Notes: generated from the sequence alone by a model not told the origin. 64,000 bases of DNA from Microvirga sp. TS319 (GCF_041276405.1 NZ_JBGGGT010000002.1:1835001-1899000); one strand, 5' to 3'; counted from the first letter of the stretch, positions 29,482 through 43,606 are shown. Made by a program: numbers and translations.

Positions 29482-30084
29482 ATGAGTGCTGAGCTCCAAG
29501 CCCTGAGCGATCACATCGCCTCGTCCCTCGGCGAGGCGATCGAGGATCGCGCGATCGCTTTCAACGAGTTGACGCTCGTTGCCCGTCTCGAGGAGATCGG
29601 GCGGGTCGTGACGTTCCTGCGGGACGACCCGCAGTGCCGTTTCGTCTGCTTCATCGATATCTGCGGCGCGGATTATCCGGCCCGCGAGAAGCGCTTCGAC
29701 GTGGTCTATCATTTCCTGGCGCCCCACCATAACCGCCGCATCCGGGTGAAGGTGGAGACGGACGAGGTGACCCCGGTCCCCTCGATCATCGGGCTCTTCC
29801 CGGCCGCCAACTGGTTCGAGCGCGAGACCTACGATCTCTACGGCGTCCTGTTCTCGGGCCATCCGGACCTGCGCCGGCTTCTCACCGATTACGGCTTCGA
29901 GGGACATCCGCTCCGCAAGGACTTCCCGCTCACCGGCTATGTCGAGGTTCGCTACGACGACGGCCAGGGGCGCGTGGTCTATGAGCCGGTGAAGCTTAGC
30001 CAGGAATTCCGCAACTTCGACTTCCTCTCTCCCTGGGAGGGCACGGACTACGTGCTGCCCGGCGATGAGAAGGCCAAGGCTTAA
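29482..30084 (+). CDS. nuoC: NADH-quinone oxidoreductase subunit C
   Basis: Peripheral-arm 30-kDa subunit joining NuoB and NuoD. Family signature [20 protein letters not shown] followed by [21 protein letters not shown]. 200 residues; separate from nuoD, unlike the E. coli nuoCD fusion. Confidence 0.97.
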   Translation: MSAELQALSDHIASSLGEAIEDRAIAFNELTLVARLEEIGRVVTFLRDDPQCRFVCFIDICGADYPAREKRFDVVYHFLAPHHNRRIRVKVETDEVTPVPSIIGLFPAANWFERETYDLYGVLFSGHPDLRRLLTDYGFEGHPLRKDFPLTGYVEVRYDDGQGRVVYEPVKLSQEFRNFDFLSPWEGTDYVLPGDEKAKA

Positions 30085-30102
30085 AGGCGGAAAGGGCGAC
30101 CC

Positions 30103-31293
30103 ATGGGCGAGCATAATATCCGCAACTTCACGATCAACTTCGGTCCCCAGCACCCGGCCGCGCACGGCGTGCTCCGTCTCGTTCTGGAGCTCGACGGCGA
30201 GCTGGTCGAGCGCGTGGACCCGCATATCGGCCTGCTCCATCGCGGCACCGAGAAGCTGATCGAGTACAAGACCTACGTTCAGGCCAATCCCTATTTCGAC
30301 CGGCTCGACTACGTCGCGCCGATGAACCAGGAACACGCCTTCTGCCTCGCGACGGAAAAACTCCTCGGGATCGAGGTTCCGCGTCGCGCGCAGCTGATCC
30401 GCGTCCTGTTCTCAGAGATCGGCCGTCTGCTGTCGCACCTCCTCAACGTGACCACGCAGGCGATGGACGTCGGCGCGCTCACGCCGCCTCTCTGGGGCTT
30501 CGAGGAGCGCGAGAAGCTCATGATCTTCTACGAGCGCATCTCCGGGTCGCGCATGCACGCCAACTACTTCCGGCCGGGCGGCGTGAACATGGACATCCAG
30601 CCCGAGCTGATCGACGATATCGAGGCCTTCTGCGATCCGTTCCTGAAGGTGCTGGACGACCTCGACATCCTCGTCATGGGCAGCCGGATCTTCAAGCAGC
30701 GCAACGTGGATATCGGCACGCTCACCCTCGACGATTGCTGGAAGTGGGGCTTCTCCGGTGTGCTTGTGCGCAGCTGCGGCGTGGCCTGGGACCTGCGCAA
30801 GTCGCAACCCTACGAGTGCTACGAGGAGATGGAGTTCGATATCCCCGTGGGTCTCAACGGCGACAATTACGACCGCCAGGTGATCCGCATGGAGGAGATG
30901 CGCCAGAGCGTGCGCATCATGCGTCAGTGCCTGGACAAGCTGCGCGCTCCGGACGGGCAGGGGCCGGTCAATACGCTCGACGGCAAGGTCGCCCCGCCCG
31001 CGCGCAAGGACATGAAGCGCTCCATGGAAGCGCTGATCCACCACTTCAAGCTCTACACGGAAGGCTTCCACGTCCCCGCCGGCGAGGTCTATGCGGCCGT
31101 GGAGGCTCCGAAGGGAGAGTTCGGCGTGTACCTGGTTTCGGACGGCACCAACAAGCCGTATCGCTGCCACGTGCGCGCTCCGGGCTTCGCCCACCTTCAG
31201 GGCATGGATTTCATGTGCCGCGGCCACATGCTGGCCGACGTCGCAGGCATTCTCGGTTCGATCGACATCGTGTTCGGTGAAGTGGACCGGTAA
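30103..31293 (+). CDS. nuoD: NADH-quinone oxidoreductase subunit D
   Basis: 49-kDa subunit forming part of the quinone pocket. Diagnostic segments: [36 protein letters not shown], and near the end [20 protein letters not shown]. 396 residues. Nineteen nt after nuoC. Confidence 0.97.
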   Translation: MGEHNIRNFTINFGPQHPAAHGVLRLVLELDGELVERVDPHIGLLHRGTEKLIEYKTYVQANPYFDRLDYVAPMNQEHAFCLATEKLLGIEVPRRAQLIRVLFSEIGRLLSHLLNVTTQAMDVGALTPPLWGFEEREKLMIFYERISGSRMHANYFRPGGVNMDIQPELIDDIEAFCDPFLKVLDDLDILVMGSRIFKQRNVDIGTLTLDDCWKWGFSGVLVRSCGVAWDLRKSQPYECYEEMEFDIPVGLNGDNYDRQVIRMEEMRQSVRIMRQCLDKLRAPDGQGPVNTLDGKVAPPARKDMKRSMEALIHHFKLYTEGFHVPAGEVYAAVEAPKGEFGVYLVSDGTNKPYRCHVRAPGFAHLQGMDFMCRGHMLADVAGILGSIDIVFGEVDR

Positions 31294-31411
31294 GAAACGA
31301 TCCGGGCTCGCTGCCGGGCCCGGAACACGCTGTTTGAAGGCGTGATCGAAGAGTTCAAGTCGTGAATGGCCGGGCTCGCGCTCGGCCATGACGATGAGGA
31401 GAAGAGTCAAA

Positions 31412-32464
31412 ATGGCCGTTCGTAAGCTCGCGCCTGAAGAAATGCAGCCTGAGAGCTTCGTGCTCTCGTCCGAGACGGAAGCTTTCGCCCAGCAGCAGAT
31501 CGCCAAGTATCCGCCCGGTCGTGAGGCCTCGGCGGTGATCGCGCTTCTCGGGAAGGCGCAGGAGCAGGCCGGTGGCTGGCTGCCCCGGAAAGCCATCGAG
31601 GCCGTTGCCGCGCGCCTCGACATGCCGATCATCCGTGTGATGGAGGTGGTGACCTTCTACACGATGTTCAACCTTGAGCCGGTCGGAAAATACTTCATCC
31701 AGTTCTGCGGCACCACGCCCTGCGTGCTGCGCGGCGCGGGCGACATCAAGAAGGTGCTCGAGAAGCGCATCGGCGACCAGAACCATGTCACCGCCGACGG
31801 CAAATTCTCCTGGCTCGAGGTCGAGTGCCTGGGCGCCTGCTGCAACGCCCCGATGGTGCAGATCAACGACGATTATTACGAGGACCTGACGACGGAGAAC
31901 TTCGAGAAGCTGCTCGACGACCTCGCCGCCGGCCGGCCCGTCAAGACGGGCTCCCAGATCGGGCGCGTGACCTCCGAGCCGTTCGAGGCCGTCAACACGT
32001 TGCAGGATCCTTCGCTGTACGACGGATCCCAGGTCGGCGCCTGGCGCAAGCGCTTCGAGGAGCAGGCCCAGCCCGCAGCGACCGGCGAGGCTGCTGCCGC
32101 GACCGCATCGATACCCCAGGACGCCAAGGCCGCGAAGCCTCCTGCGGGCCGCCCGATCGAGAGCGATGCGGCCGATACGCCGGCCAAGCGCGCGAAGGAC
32201 GGCGAGGTTCCCGTGAAGCCGGTCGACCGGAAGGAGGCCGCCGATCCGTCGAAGGCCACAATGGGCGGCGCGCAAACGCAAAAGGGGGCGGAGCCCGCTC
32301 CTCAGAGCAGCAAGTCCTATGTGGCCTCGCCCGGCAAGGGCGCCGTGCCGACAAGCCCCACGACACCGAATGCCGGTACGCCTCCGGCCCAGTCCGAGGC
32401 GCGCCGCGACGGCAGCGAGAGCAAGCCGGGCGTGGTCGTCGACAAAGACAACAAGACGTCCTGA
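31412..32464 (+). CDS. nuoE: NADH-quinone oxidoreductase subunit E with long C-terminal extension
   Basis: 24-kDa subunit with the [2Fe-2S] cluster N1a. The thioredoxin-like domain is residues ~15-175, with ligands Cys99, Cys104, Cys139 and Cys143 (FCGTTPC ... ECLGACC). At 350 residues it is about twice the usual core; from ~220 on it is an Ala/Pro/Lys/Ser-rich stretch with few hydrophobics that looks disordered. ATG 31412 ([15 protein letters not shown]) has GAGGAGAAG upstream. Long NuoE tails are known in Hyphomicrobiales, with no known function. Confidence 0.95.
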   Translation: MAVRKLAPEEMQPESFVLSSETEAFAQQQIAKYPPGREASAVIALLGKAQEQAGGWLPRKAIEAVAARLDMPIIRVMEVVTFYTMFNLEPVGKYFIQFCGTTPCVLRGAGDIKKVLEKRIGDQNHVTADGKFSWLEVECLGACCNAPMVQINDDYYEDLTTENFEKLLDDLAAGRPVKTGSQIGRVTSEPFEAVNTLQDPSLYDGSQVGAWRKRFEEQAQPAATGEAAAATASIPQDAKAAKPPAGRPIESDAADTPAKRAKDGEVPVKPVDRKEAADPSKATMGGAQTQKGAEPAPQSSKSYVASPGKGAVPTSPTTPNAGTPPAQSEARRDGSESKPGVVVDKDNKTS

Positions 32465-32480
32465 GGGGAGTGAGCTTAAG

Positions 32481-33782
32481 ATGCTTCAGGATAAGGATCG
32501 CATTTTCACCAACCTCTACGGCTTCCATTCGCCGGGCCTCCAGGCTGCGAAGATGCGCGGCGCATGGGACGGAACGAAGTTCCTTCTGGAGAAGGGCCGC
32601 GACTGGATCATCGACGAGATGAAGGCATCGGGGCTGCGGGGCCGCGGCGGCGCGGGCTTCCCCACGGGCCTGAAATGGTCGTTCATGCCCAAGCAGTCGG
32701 ACGGGCGTCCGCACTACCTCGTCGTCAATGCCGACGAGTCGGAGCCCGGGACCTGCAAGGACCGCGAGATCATGCGGAACGACCCGCATCTTCTCGTCGA
32801 GGGCTGCCTCATCGCTTCCTTCGCGATGGGCGCGCACGCGGCCTACATCTATATCCGCGGCGAGTACGTCGCTGAGCGTCACGCGCTCCAGCGCGCGGTG
32901 GACGAGGCCTATGAGGCCGGTCTCATCGGCAAGGACAACGTCCACGGCTACCCCTTCGACCTCTACGTCCACCACGGCGCAGGCGCCTACATCTGCGGCG
33001 AGGAGACGGCTCTCATCGAAAGCCTGGAAGGCAAGAAGGGCATGCCCCGCCTGAAGCCGCCGTTCCCGGCTAATATGGGCCTCTACGGCTGCCCGACGAC
33101 GGTGAACAACGTGGAGTCGATCGCGGTCGCGGGCACGATCCTGCGGCGCGGCGCATCCTGGTTCTCGAGCATCGGCCGGCCGAACAACGTCGGCACCAAG
33201 CTCTTCTGCGTGTCGGGCCACGTGAACAAGCCCTGCAACGTGGAAGAGGCCATGGGCCTCACGTTCCGGGAGCTGATCGACCGCCATTGCGGCGGCATCC
33301 GCGGCGGCTGGGACAACCTGCTCGGCGTGATTCCGGGCGGTTCGTCCGTTCCGGTCGTTCCGGCCGAGCAGATCATCGACGCGCCGATGGATTTCGACAC
33401 GCTGCGCAACCTGAAGTCCGGTCTCGGCACCGCGGCCGTGATCGTCATGGACAAGTCCACCGACATCGTTCGCGCCATCGCCCGGATCTCGTATTTCTAC
33501 AAGCACGAGAGCTGCGGCCAGTGCACCCCGTGCCGCGAGGGCACCGGCTGGATGTGGCGCGTGCTCAACCGTATGGCCGAGGGCCGCGCCCAGAAGCGCG
33601 AAATCGACATGCTGCTCGAAGTCTCGACCCAGATCGAGGGCCATACCATCTGCGCGCTCGGCGACGCGGCTGCCTGGCCGGTCCAGGGTCTGATCCGGCA
33701 CTTCCGTCACGAGATCGAGAAGCGGATCGACGACTACGCGGCGAACCCGCATTCAGAATCCGTCATGATCGCGGCGGAGTGA
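32481..33782 (+). CDS. nuoF: NADH-quinone oxidoreductase subunit F
   Basis: 51-kDa subunit with the NADH and FMN sites and a [4Fe-4S] cluster (N3). The NADH/FMN glycine loop is [16 protein letters not shown]; the N3 ligand motif is [15 protein letters not shown]. 433 residues. Eight nt before nuoG. Confidence 0.97.
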   Translation: MLQDKDRIFTNLYGFHSPGLQAAKMRGAWDGTKFLLEKGRDWIIDEMKASGLRGRGGAGFPTGLKWSFMPKQSDGRPHYLVVNADESEPGTCKDREIMRNDPHLLVEGCLIASFAMGAHAAYIYIRGEYVAERHALQRAVDEAYEAGLIGKDNVHGYPFDLYVHHGAGAYICGEETALIESLEGKKGMPRLKPPFPANMGLYGCPTTVNNVESIAVAGTILRRGASWFSSIGRPNNVGTKLFCVSGHVNKPCNVEEAMGLTFRELIDRHCGGIRGGWDNLLGVIPGGSSVPVVPAEQIIDAPMDFDTLRNLKSGLGTAAVIVMDKSTDIVRAIARISYFYKHESCGQCTPCREGTGWMWRVLNRMAEGRAQKREIDMLLEVSTQIEGHTICALGDAAAWPVQGLIRHFRHEIEKRIDDYAANPHSESVMIAAE

Positions 33783-33790
33783 GAGTGAAG

Positions 33791-35869
33791 ATGGCTAAAA
33801 TCATCGTTGATGGCGTCGAGGTCGACGTCCCCGCCGAGTACACGCTGCTTCAGGCTGCCGAGGCTGCGGGAGCCGAGGTTCCGCGCTTCTGCTACCACGA
33901 ACGGCTCTCGATCGCCGGCAATTGCCGCATGTGCCTCGTCGAGGTGAAGGGCGCGCCGAAGCCGGTGGCGTCCTGCGCCTGGGGCGTGCGCGACTGCCGC
34001 CCGGGCCCGAACGGCGAGCCGCCGGAAATCTCGACCAAGTCGCCGACCGTGAAGAAGGCGCGCGAGGGGGTGATGGAGTTCCTCCTGATCAACCACCCGC
34101 TCGACTGCCCGATCTGCGACCAGGGTGGACAGTGCGACCTGCAGGACCAGGCCATGGCCTACGGCGTCGACACCAGCCGCTTCCATGAGAACAAGCGCGC
34201 GGTGGCCGACAAGTATCTCGGCCCGCTCGTGCGGACCTCCATGAACCGCTGCATTCACTGCACCCGTTGCGTGCGCTTCACCGCCGAGGTGGCGGGCGTG
34301 CCCGACATGGGCGCCCTGTGGCGCGGCGAGGACATGGAGATCACGAGCTATCTCGAAAAGGCGCTCGGCTCCGAACTCCAGGCCAACATCGCGGATCTCT
34401 GTCCGGTGGGGGCTCTCACCCACAAGCCGGAATCCTTCCACTACCGTCCGTGGGAACTCACCAAGACCGATTCCATCGATGTGATGGATGCGGTTGGCTC
34501 GTCGATTCGCGTGGATTCCCGCGGCCGTGAGGTCATGCGCATCCTGCCCCGCGTGAACGAGGCGGTGAACGAGGAGTGGATCTCCGACAAGACCCGTCAG
34601 GTCGTCGACGGCCTGCGGCTGCAGCGCCTCGACCGTCCGTTCGTGCGCGAGAACGGCCGCCTTCGCCCGGCTTCCTGGCAGGAGGCCTTCGCGACCATCG
34701 CGGCCCGGGTGAAGGGCACGCACGCCAAGAAGATCGGCGCCATCGTCGGTGATCTGGCCGCCGTCGAGGAGATGTTCGCCCTGAAGCTGCTCATGGAGAG
34801 CCTCGGCGTGACGAACGTCGATGCCCGTCAGGACGGCACGGTGCTGTCGCCGGCCCATGGCCGGGGCTCCTACCTGTTCAACACGACGATTCCCGGCATC
34901 GAGAATGCCGACGCGATCCTGATCGTGGGCTCCAACCCGCGTTTCGAGGCTTCGCTCGTCAACGTGCGCATCCGCAAGCGCTGGCGCGCCGGACCTCCGC
35001 CGATCGCCCTGATCGGCGAGCATGCCGACCTGACCTATCCTTACGAGTACCTCGGCGCGGGTCCCGAGACCCTGGCCGAGCTGGCCTCCGGCCGCCACAG
35101 CTTCATCGAGAAGCTACGCGGGGCCGAGCGTCCGCTGATCATCGTGGGGCAGGGGGCGCTGGCGCGTCCGGACGGCCTTTCCGTCCTCTCCGCCGTCGCG
35201 AAGCTCGCCCAGGACGTGGGCGCCGTGAAGGATGGCTGGAACGGCTTCTCGGTTCTGCACACCGCAGCCTCGCGCGTCGGTGCGCTCGATCTCGGCCTCG
35301 TGCCGGGCGAGGGCGGCCTGACCGCCCGGCAGATGGCCGAAGGCGGCGTGGACGTGCTGTTCAACCTCGGCGCCGACGAGATCGAGATCGCTCCCGGCGC
35401 TTTCGTGATCTATCAGGGCACCCACGGCGACCGTGGCGCTCACCGCGCCGACGTCATCCTGCCGGCAGCGACCTACACGGAAAAATCCGGCACCTACGTC
35501 AACACCGAGGGCCGGGTGCAGATGGCCAATCGCGCGGCCTTCGCGCCGGGCGAGGCCCGCGAGGACTGGGCGATCCTGCGCGCCCTGTCGGACGTGCTGG
35601 GCCATCGCCTCCCATTCGACTCGCTGAATGTGCTGCGGGCCAAGCTCTATGTCGCTCATCCGCATTTCGCGGCCATCGATACCGTTCGTCCGGCCGACGG
35701 CGCTGCCGCCGTCCAGGCGCTTGCCGGCCTCGGCGGCACCCCCGCCCGAGAGGCTTTCGCGAGCGCGGTGACGGACTTCTATTTGACGAACCCGATCGCC
35801 CGCGCGTCCGGCGTCATGGCCGAGTGCTCGGCGCTCGCCCGCGAGCTGAAGCTCGAAGCGGCCGAGTAA
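33791..35869 (+). CDS. nuoG: NADH-quinone oxidoreductase subunit G
   Basis: 75-kDa subunit with clusters N1b, N4 and N5. N-terminal [2Fe-2S] ligands: [18 protein letters not shown]; the His-Cys3 and Cys4 clusters follow at [15 protein letters not shown] and [12 protein letters not shown]. The rest is a molybdopterin-enzyme-like fold without cofactor residues. 692 residues, the mitochondrial/alphaproteobacterial size. Start at 33791 is within a longer open frame that covers the nuoF end. Confidence 0.97.
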   Translation: MAKIIVDGVEVDVPAEYTLLQAAEAAGAEVPRFCYHERLSIAGNCRMCLVEVKGAPKPVASCAWGVRDCRPGPNGEPPEISTKSPTVKKAREGVMEFLLINHPLDCPICDQGGQCDLQDQAMAYGVDTSRFHENKRAVADKYLGPLVRTSMNRCIHCTRCVRFTAEVAGVPDMGALWRGEDMEITSYLEKALGSELQANIADLCPVGALTHKPESFHYRPWELTKTDSIDVMDAVGSSIRVDSRGREVMRILPRVNEAVNEEWISDKTRQVVDGLRLQRLDRPFVRENGRLRPASWQEAFATIAARVKGTHAKKIGAIVGDLAAVEEMFALKLLMESLGVTNVDARQDGTVLSPAHGRGSYLFNTTIPGIENADAILIVGSNPRFEASLVNVRIRKRWRAGPPPIALIGEHADLTYPYEYLGAGPETLAELASGRHSFIEKLRGAERPLIIVGQGALARPDGLSVLSAVAKLAQDVGAVKDGWNGFSVLHTAASRVGALDLGLVPGEGGLTARQMAEGGVDVLFNLGADEIEIAPGAFVIYQGTHGDRGAHRADVILPAATYTEKSGTYVNTEGRVQMANRAAFAPGEAREDWAILRALSDVLGHRLPFDSLNVLRAKLYVAHPHFAAIDTVRPADGAAAVQALAGLGGTPAREAFASAVTDFYLTNPIARASGVMAECSALARELKLEAAE

Positions 35870-35887
35870 GAGAGGAGAGAAAGAACC

Positions 35888-36913
35888 ATGGAATTTGGAG
35901 ATATCCTCCTCGCCGTCGCGATCATGCTGGGCAAGAGCGTGCTCATGCTGGTGGCGCTTCTCGTCTTCATCGCCTATGCGCTCTATGCCGACCGCAAGGT
36001 CTGGGCTGCGGTTCAGCTGCGGCGCGGTCCGAACGTGGTCGGCCCATGGGGCCTGCTCCAATCCTTCGCGGACCTTCTCAAGTTCGTGCTGAAGGAGCCG
36101 GTGATCCCGGCGCCCGCCAACAAGGGCATGTTCCTCCTGGCTCCGCTGGTGATGTGCACCCTCTCGCTCGCGGCCTGGGCGGTCATTCCGCTCAACGCGG
36201 GTTGGGCGATCGCCGACATCAACGTGGGCATTCTCTACATCTTCGCGATCTCGTCGCTTGGCGTCTACGGCGTCATCATGGGCGGGTGGGCCTCGAACTC
36301 GAAATACCCGTTCCTGGGCGCGCTCCGCTCGGCCGCCCAGATGGTGTCCTACGAGGTCTCCATCGGCTTCGTCATCGTGACCGTGCTGATGTGCGCCGGC
36401 ACCCTGAACCTGTCGCAGATCGTCGAGTCGCAGAACACGCGGGCAGGCATCCTCGGCTGGTACTGGCTGCCGCTCTTCCCGATGTTCGTGGTGTTCTTCA
36501 TCTCGGCCATGGCCGAGACCAACCGCCCGCCCTTCGACCTGCCCGAGGCCGAATCCGAGCTGGTGGCCGGCTACATGGTGGAATATTCCTCCACCCCGTA
36601 CCTGCTGTTCATGCTCGGCGAATACGTGGCCATCATGACCATGTGCGCGCTCGGCACCATCCTGTTCCTCGGCGGCTGGCTGTCCCCGATCCCCTTCGCG
36701 CCCTTTACCTGGGTGCCGGGCGTGATCTGGTTCGTGCTCAAGGCGAGCTTCCTCTTCTTCCTCATCGCCATGGTGAAGGCCCTGGTGCCCCGCTACCGCT
36801 ACGATCAGCTCATGCGCCTGGGCTGGAAGGTCTTCCTTCCGCTCTCGCTCGCCATGGTGGTCATCGTGGCGGCCGTGCTGATGATCACCGGCACTGCGCC
36901 GGGCATGCGCTAA
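35888..36913 (+). CDS. nuoH: NADH-quinone oxidoreductase subunit H
   Basis: Membrane subunit linking the quinone chamber to the pumping arm. Conserved loop pieces: [20 protein letters not shown], then the [23 protein letters not shown] helix (read as [19 protein letters not shown]) and [20 protein letters not shown]. Eight spans, 341 residues. Confidence 0.97.
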   Translation: MEFGDILLAVAIMLGKSVLMLVALLVFIAYALYADRKVWAAVQLRRGPNVVGPWGLLQSFADLLKFVLKEPVIPAPANKGMFLLAPLVMCTLSLAAWAVIPLNAGWAIADINVGILYIFAISSLGVYGVIMGGWASNSKYPFLGALRSAAQMVSYEVSIGFVIVTVLMCAGTLNLSQIVESQNTRAGILGWYWLPLFPMFVVFFISAMAETNRPPFDLPEAESELVAGYMVEYSSTPYLLFMLGEYVAIMTMCALGTILFLGGWLSPIPFAPFTWVPGVIWFVLKASFLFFLIAMVKALVPRYRYDQLMRLGWKVFLPLSLAMVVIVAAVLMITGTAPGMR

Positions 36914-36923
36914 GGAGATCGAC

Positions 36924-37412
36924 ATGAAGATCGGTCAGTTCTTCAACGCCCTTCTTCTGAAGGAGTTCGTGGCGGGCTTCATCCTGACGGCGAAGTACTT
37001 CGTCAAGCCGAAGGCCACGCTCAACTATCCCTTCGAGATGGGCCATCGCGGGCCGCGTTTCCGTGGCGAGCACGCGCTGCGCCGCTACCCCAACGGGGAA
37101 GAGCGTTGCATCGCCTGCAAGCTCTGCGAGGCGATCTGCCCCGCCCAGGCCATCACCATCGAGGCCGGCCCCCGCCGCAACGATGGCACCCGCCGGACGA
37201 CGCGCTACGACATCGACATGGTGAAGTGCATCTATTGCGGCATGTGCCAGGAGGCCTGCCCGGTGGACGCCATCGTTGAGGGGCCCAATTTCGAGTTCTC
37301 CGTGGAAACCCGCGAGGAGCTTCTCTACGACAAGGCCAAGCTTCTCGCGAACGGGGAGCGTTGGGAGCGTGAAATCGCGAAGAACATCGCGAAGACCGCG
37401 CCCTATCGGTAA
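36924..37412 (+). CDS. nuoI: NADH-quinone oxidoreductase subunit I
   Basis: Ferredoxin-like TYKY subunit with two [4Fe-4S] clusters (N6a, N6b): [16 protein letters not shown] and [17 protein letters not shown]. 162 residues. TAAGGAG sits 6 nt before the ATG. Followed by an unusual 240-bp gap before nuoJ. Confidence 0.97.
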   Translation: MKIGQFFNALLLKEFVAGFILTAKYFVKPKATLNYPFEMGHRGPRFRGEHALRRYPNGEERCIACKLCEAICPAQAITIEAGPRRNDGTRRTTRYDIDMVKCIYCGMCQEACPVDAIVEGPNFEFSVETREELLYDKAKLLANGERWEREIAKNIAKTAPYR

Positions 37413-37536
37413 GTGGAGCATCGTCCGCGGCGTGGATCCCGGTCCACGGCGGACTATGCCTCGCAAAAATCACGAGCTGGTCCCGCGAAGCGGGCCGGCT
37501 CCGGAATTCCTGCCCGGCAAAGGGCAGGGGGCATGC

Positions 37537-37650
37537 ATGTCCGGCGGGTTGTTCCCTCCGGATTCGGAATTTATAGACAGGCCATCGGATTCCCGTCGGG
37601 AGTTCCTGGCTACGTCGGAAGGGGCCGCACTCGAGGCGGCTTGTGTTTGA
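37537..37650 (+). CDS. Possible 37-residue small ORF in the nuoI-nuoJ gap
   Basis: The 240-bp space 37413-37652 is the only real gap inside the nuo operon. It contains an ORF of 38 codons with GGGG-rich sequence 5-8 nt before its ATG, whose TGA ends 2 nt before the nuoJ ATG, as in a coupled gene. The C-terminal half reads [20 protein letters not shown], which looks like a twin-arginine signal core, though placed internally. Codon third-position G+C is only moderate. It could be a small coupled gene, a decayed fragment, or chance; I cannot name a family. Confidence 0.25.
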   Translation: MSGGLFPPDSEFIDRPSDSRREFLATSEGAALEAACV

Positions 37651-37652
37651 GC

Positions 37653-38267
37653 ATGACGGTTACCGCCGCCTTCTTCTATCTGTTCGCGACCATTACGATC
37701 GCTTCCGGTTTCATGGTGATCGCCTCCCGCAATCCCGTGCAGTCGGTGCTCTTCCTCATCCTGGCCTTCGTCAATGCGGCGGGGCTGTTCGTGATGATGG
37801 GGGCCGAGTTCCTCGCGATGATCCTGGTGATCGTCTATGTGGGAGCGGTCGCGGTGCTCTTCCTCTTCGTCGTCATGATGCTCGACGTGGATTTTGCTGC
37901 GCTGCGCCAGGGCTTCCTGCAATACCTGCCCTTCGGAGCGCTGATCGGCATCGTGCTGCTGATCGAGCTCATCTTTGTCGTGAGCGCCTACGTGATCGAT
38001 CCGGGCCTGATCCGCGCGCCCGCGGTTCCGATCCCGGCCGCCGACGTGATGACCAACACCGAGGCGCTGGGGCATGTGCTCTACACCCGCTACTTCTATT
38101 TCTTCCAGACCGCCGGTCTGATCCTGCTCGTGGCCATGATCGGCGCCATCGTGCTCACGCTTCGCGAGCGTGTCGGGGTGCGCCGCCAGAACATCTCGAT
38201 GCAGAACGCCCGGACTCAGGAAACGGCCGTCCAGGTGCGGAAGGTCCCCTTCCGCCAGGGTATCTAA
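37653..38267 (+). CDS. nuoJ: NADH-quinone oxidoreductase subunit J
   Basis: Membrane subunit of the pumping arm. Five spans; conserved [40 protein letters not shown] and the MMLD motif. 204 residues from the ATG at 37653; the longer frame upstream covers the nuoI-nuoJ gap and is not credible. No strong Shine-Dalgarno, which fits coupling to something read just upstream. Confidence 0.96.
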   Translation: MTVTAAFFYLFATITIASGFMVIASRNPVQSVLFLILAFVNAAGLFVMMGAEFLAMILVIVYVGAVAVLFLFVVMMLDVDFAALRQGFLQYLPFGALIGIVLLIELIFVVSAYVIDPGLIRAPAVPIPAADVMTNTEALGHVLYTRYFYFFQTAGLILLVAMIGAIVLTLRERVGVRRQNISMQNARTQETAVQVRKVPFRQGI

Positions 38268-38278
38268 GGAGACACGCG

Positions 38279-38587
38279 ATGGTTATCGGATTGGGCCATT
38301 ATCTCACCGTCGCCGCCGTGCTCTTCACGCTCGGTGTGTTCGGAATCTTCATCAACCGGAAGAACGTCATCGTCATCCTGATGTCCATCGAGCTGATCCT
38401 GCTCTCGGTGAACATCAACATGGTGGCCTTCTCGACTCACCTGAACGACATCGTCGGCCAGGTCTTCGCCCTGCTGATCCTGACGGTCGCGGCGGCCGAG
38501 GCAGCCATCGGCCTTGCCATTCTGGTGGTCTTCTTCCGCAACCGCGGCTCGATCGCGGTTGAAGACGTCAATATGATGAAGGGCTAA
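38279..38587 (+). CDS. nuoK: NADH-quinone oxidoreductase subunit K
   Basis: Three-span ND4L-like subunit with the buried glutamates needed for pumping ([14 protein letters not shown] and [16 protein letters not shown]). 102 residues, normal size. TAAGGAG 8 nt before the ATG, overlapping the nuoJ stop. Confidence 0.97.
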   Translation: MVIGLGHYLTVAAVLFTLGVFGIFINRKNVIVILMSIELILLSVNINMVAFSTHLNDIVGQVFALLILTVAAAEAAIGLAILVVFFRNRGSIAVEDVNMMKG

Positions 38588-38611
38588 GCCCGCACGGCAA
38601 AGTAGACGAAC

Positions 38612-40647
<2,036 letters not shown>

Positions 40648-40648
<1 letters not shown>

Positions 40649-42159
40649 TGCTCGGCTTCGGCATCCTCTCCGGCCTTCTCATCCTGCCGCTGGTCGGTGC
40701 GGCGTTCATCCTCACGCTCCGCGGCGACAGCGAAGCGGCGCGCTCCAACGCCCGTTGGGCCGCTCTCGCCACGACGCTGGCAACCTTCATCCTGTCGCTC
40801 GTCGCGTGGGGCCGGTTCGACACGGCGACGGCCAGCTTCCAGCTGGTCGAGAGCCACGTCTGGCTGACGGACACGATCCGCTTCAAGCTCGGCGTGGACG
40901 GCTTCTCCATCCCGCTCATCCTGCTCACCACGTTCCTGATGCCGTTCTGCATCCTGGCTTCGTGGGACTCCATCGGGCATCGCGTGAAGGAATATTACGT
41001 CGCGTTCCTCGTCCTCGAGACGACGATGATCGGCGTGTTCTGCGCGCTCGACCTCGTGCTCTTCTACCTGTTCTTCGAGGCTGGCCTCATTCCGATGTTC
41101 CTCATCATCGGCATCTGGGGCGGCAAGCGCCGCATCTACGCGAGCTTCAAGTTCTTCCTCTATACGCTGCTCGGCTCGGTGCTGATGCTGCTCGCCATCA
41201 TGGCCATGTACTGGCAGGCGGGTACCACGGACATCCCGACGCTGCTCGCGTTCAAGTTCCCCTACAACCTCCAGATCTGGCTGTGGCTCGCCTTCTTCGC
41301 GTCCTTCGCCGTGAAGATGCCGATGTGGCCGGTCCATACCTGGTTGCCCGACGCGCACGTGGAAGCGCCGACGGCGGGCTCGGTGATCCTGGCGGGCGTG
41401 CTCCTGAAGATGGGCGGATACGGCTTCATCCGTGTCTCGCTGCCCATGTTCCCGGATGCCTCCGTGTACTTCGCGCCGCTCGTCTTCGCCCTCTCGGTCA
41501 TCGCCATCATCTACACCTCGCTCGTCGCCCTGATGCAGGAGGACATCAAGAAGCTCATCGCCTATTCCTCGGTGGCGCATATGGGCTTCGTGACCATGGG
41601 CCTGTTCAGCATGAACGAGCAGGGCATCCAGGGCGCGATGTTCACCATGATCTCCCACGGCCTGGTCTCCGGCGCGCTCTTCCTCTGCGTCGGCGTGATC
41701 TACGACCGGATGCATACCCGCGAGATCAAGGCCTATGGCGGCCTCGTGAACCGGATGCCCATGTATGCGGTGGTGTTCCTGATCCTCACCATGGCGAACG
41801 TGGCGCTTCCCGGCACCTCGGGCTTCATCGGCGAGTTCCTGACCCTCATGGGCACGTTCCGGTCCAACACCTGGGTGGCTTTCTTCGCCACGACGGGCGT
41901 GATCCTCTCGGCGGCCTACGCGCTCTGGCTCTATCGCCGCGTGGTCTACGGAGAGCTCGACAAGCCCGCGCTCCAGACCATCACGGATCTGAACCGCCGC
42001 GAGATCATCACCTTCGTGCCGCTGGTGCTGCTGATCATCTATTACGGTGTGCAGCCCGGCCCGATCCTCGACACCTTCGCCGTGCCGACGGATGCGCTCA
42101 TGCAGAGCGTCCAGGCAGCGCTCTCCACCGTTAAAACGGCGGCTCTCTCCGCACACTGA
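40648..42159 (+). CDS. nuoM: NADH-quinone oxidoreductase subunit M
   Basis: Antiporter-like pump subunit (ND4). Conserved [40 protein letters not shown] and [15 protein letters not shown]. 503 residues, 13-14 spans. Start overlaps the nuoL stop by one base (TAATG). Confidence 0.97.
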
Positions 42160-42166
42160 GGTCATG

Positions 42167-43606
42167 ATGAACCCCGTCCTCACCCTTCCCGCTTTCGGCC
42201 CCGTGCTGCCGGAGATCATCCTGGCAGCGGGCGCTCTCGTCCTGGTCCTGTTCGGCGCCATTCGCGGCGAGCGCTCCGGCGAGGGCATGAACCTCATCGC
42301 CCTCGCGCTACTGGCGGTCACGTTCGTGGCCGTCCTGATGCTGCCCGGCGAGCGCGTCGAAACCATGTACGGTTCCTTCGTGATCGACAGCTTCGCCAAG
42401 TTCATGAAGGCCCTGACGCTCATCGCCTCCGCAGGCGGCGTGATCCTTTCGATGGATTACATGCGCCGCGAGGGCATCAGCCGGTTCGAGTACCCGATCC
42501 TGATCGTGCTCTCGACGCTCGGCATGCTGATGGTGATCTCGGCCAACGACTTGATCGCGCTCTATCTCGGCCTTGAGCTGCTGAGCCTTTCGTCCTACGT
42601 GATCGCGGCCTTCGATCGCGACAACGTCCGCTCGACGGAAGCCGGCCTGAAGTATTTCGTGCTGGGCTCCCTGTCCTCCGGCATGCTGCTCTATGGCGCA
42701 TCGCTGGTTTACGGCTTCACCGGAAACGTGTCCTTCCCGGCCATCGCGGGGATCCTCCAGGGTCAGGTGGGCATCGGCGCCATCGTGGGCATCGTGTTCA
42801 TCGCGGCCGGTATCGCTTTCAAGATCTCGGCCGTGCCGTTCCACATGTGGACCCCCGACGTATACGAGGGCTCGCCGACGCCGGTGACCGCCTTCTTCTC
42901 CGCCGCCCCCAAGATGGCCGGCATGGCCATGGCCATTCGCGTCTTCATCGATGCGTTCCCGAACATCGTCGGCCAGTGGCAGCAGATCATCGTGTTCATT
43001 GCCATCGCGTCCATGGCGCTGGGCTCCTTCGCGGCGATCGGCCAGCGGAACCTCAAGCGCCTGATGGCCTATTCCTCCATCGGCAACGTCGGCTACGCGT
43101 TGATCGGCCTGGCGGCCGGTACGGTCGAGGGCGTCCAGGGCGTCGCCGTCTATATGGCGATCTATCTCGCCATGACGCTCGGCGCCTTCGCGGTCATCCT
43201 GGGGATGCGTCGCGGCAACGTGATGTACGAGAACGTCGAAGACCTGTCGGGCCTCGCCCGCACCCATCCGGTCCTCGCCTTCTGTCTCGCGATGATCATG
43301 TTCTCTCTCGCGGGCATTCCGCCGCTGGCCGGGTTCTTCGCCAAGTTCGCGGTGTTCACCGCCGCGATCAACGCCAACCTCGTCGCGCTCGCCATCATCG
43401 GCGTCGTGACCAGCGTGGTGGGCGCGTACTATTACCTGCGCATCGTGAAGGTGATGTATTTCGACGAGCCGGGGGCAGCGTACGATTCCATGCCGGCGGG
43501 CGTAAGGCTGGTCCTCGGCCTGTCCAGCGTCTTCGTCGTGCTCTTCGGCATCGTTCCGGCTCCGCTGGTCGCGGCAGCCGGCACGGCCGCGCGCTCCCTG
43601 TTCTGA
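42167..43606 (+). CDS. nuoN: NADH-quinone oxidoreductase subunit N
   Basis: Antiporter-like pump subunit (ND2). Conserved LGLELLSLSSYVIAAFDRDN, FKISAVPFHMWTPDVYEGSP and the YSSIGNVGYALIGLAAGT lysine-helix region. 479 residues from ATG 42167, which has GAGG 5 nt upstream; an adjacent ATG at 42164 adds one Met. Last nuo gene; its TGA overlaps the birA ATG by one base. Confidence 0.96.
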   Translation: MNPVLTLPAFGPVLPEIILAAGALVLVLFGAIRGERSGEGMNLIALALLAVTFVAVLMLPGERVETMYGSFVIDSFAKFMKALTLIASAGGVILSMDYMRREGISRFEYPILIVLSTLGMLMVISANDLIALYLGLELLSLSSYVIAAFDRDNVRSTEAGLKYFVLGSLSSGMLLYGASLVYGFTGNVSFPAIAGILQGQVGIGAIVGIVFIAAGIAFKISAVPFHMWTPDVYEGSPTPVTAFFSAAPKMAGMAMAIRVFIDAFPNIVGQWQQIIVFIAIASMALGSFAAIGQRNLKRLMAYSSIGNVGYALIGLAAGTVEGVQGVAVYMAIYLAMTLGAFAVILGMRRGNVMYENVEDLSGLARTHPVLAFCLAMIMFSLAGIPPLAGFFAKFAVFTAAINANLVALAIIGVVTSVVGAYYYLRIVKVMYFDEPGAAYDSMPAGVRLVLGLSSVFVVLFGIVPAPLVAAAGTAARSLF

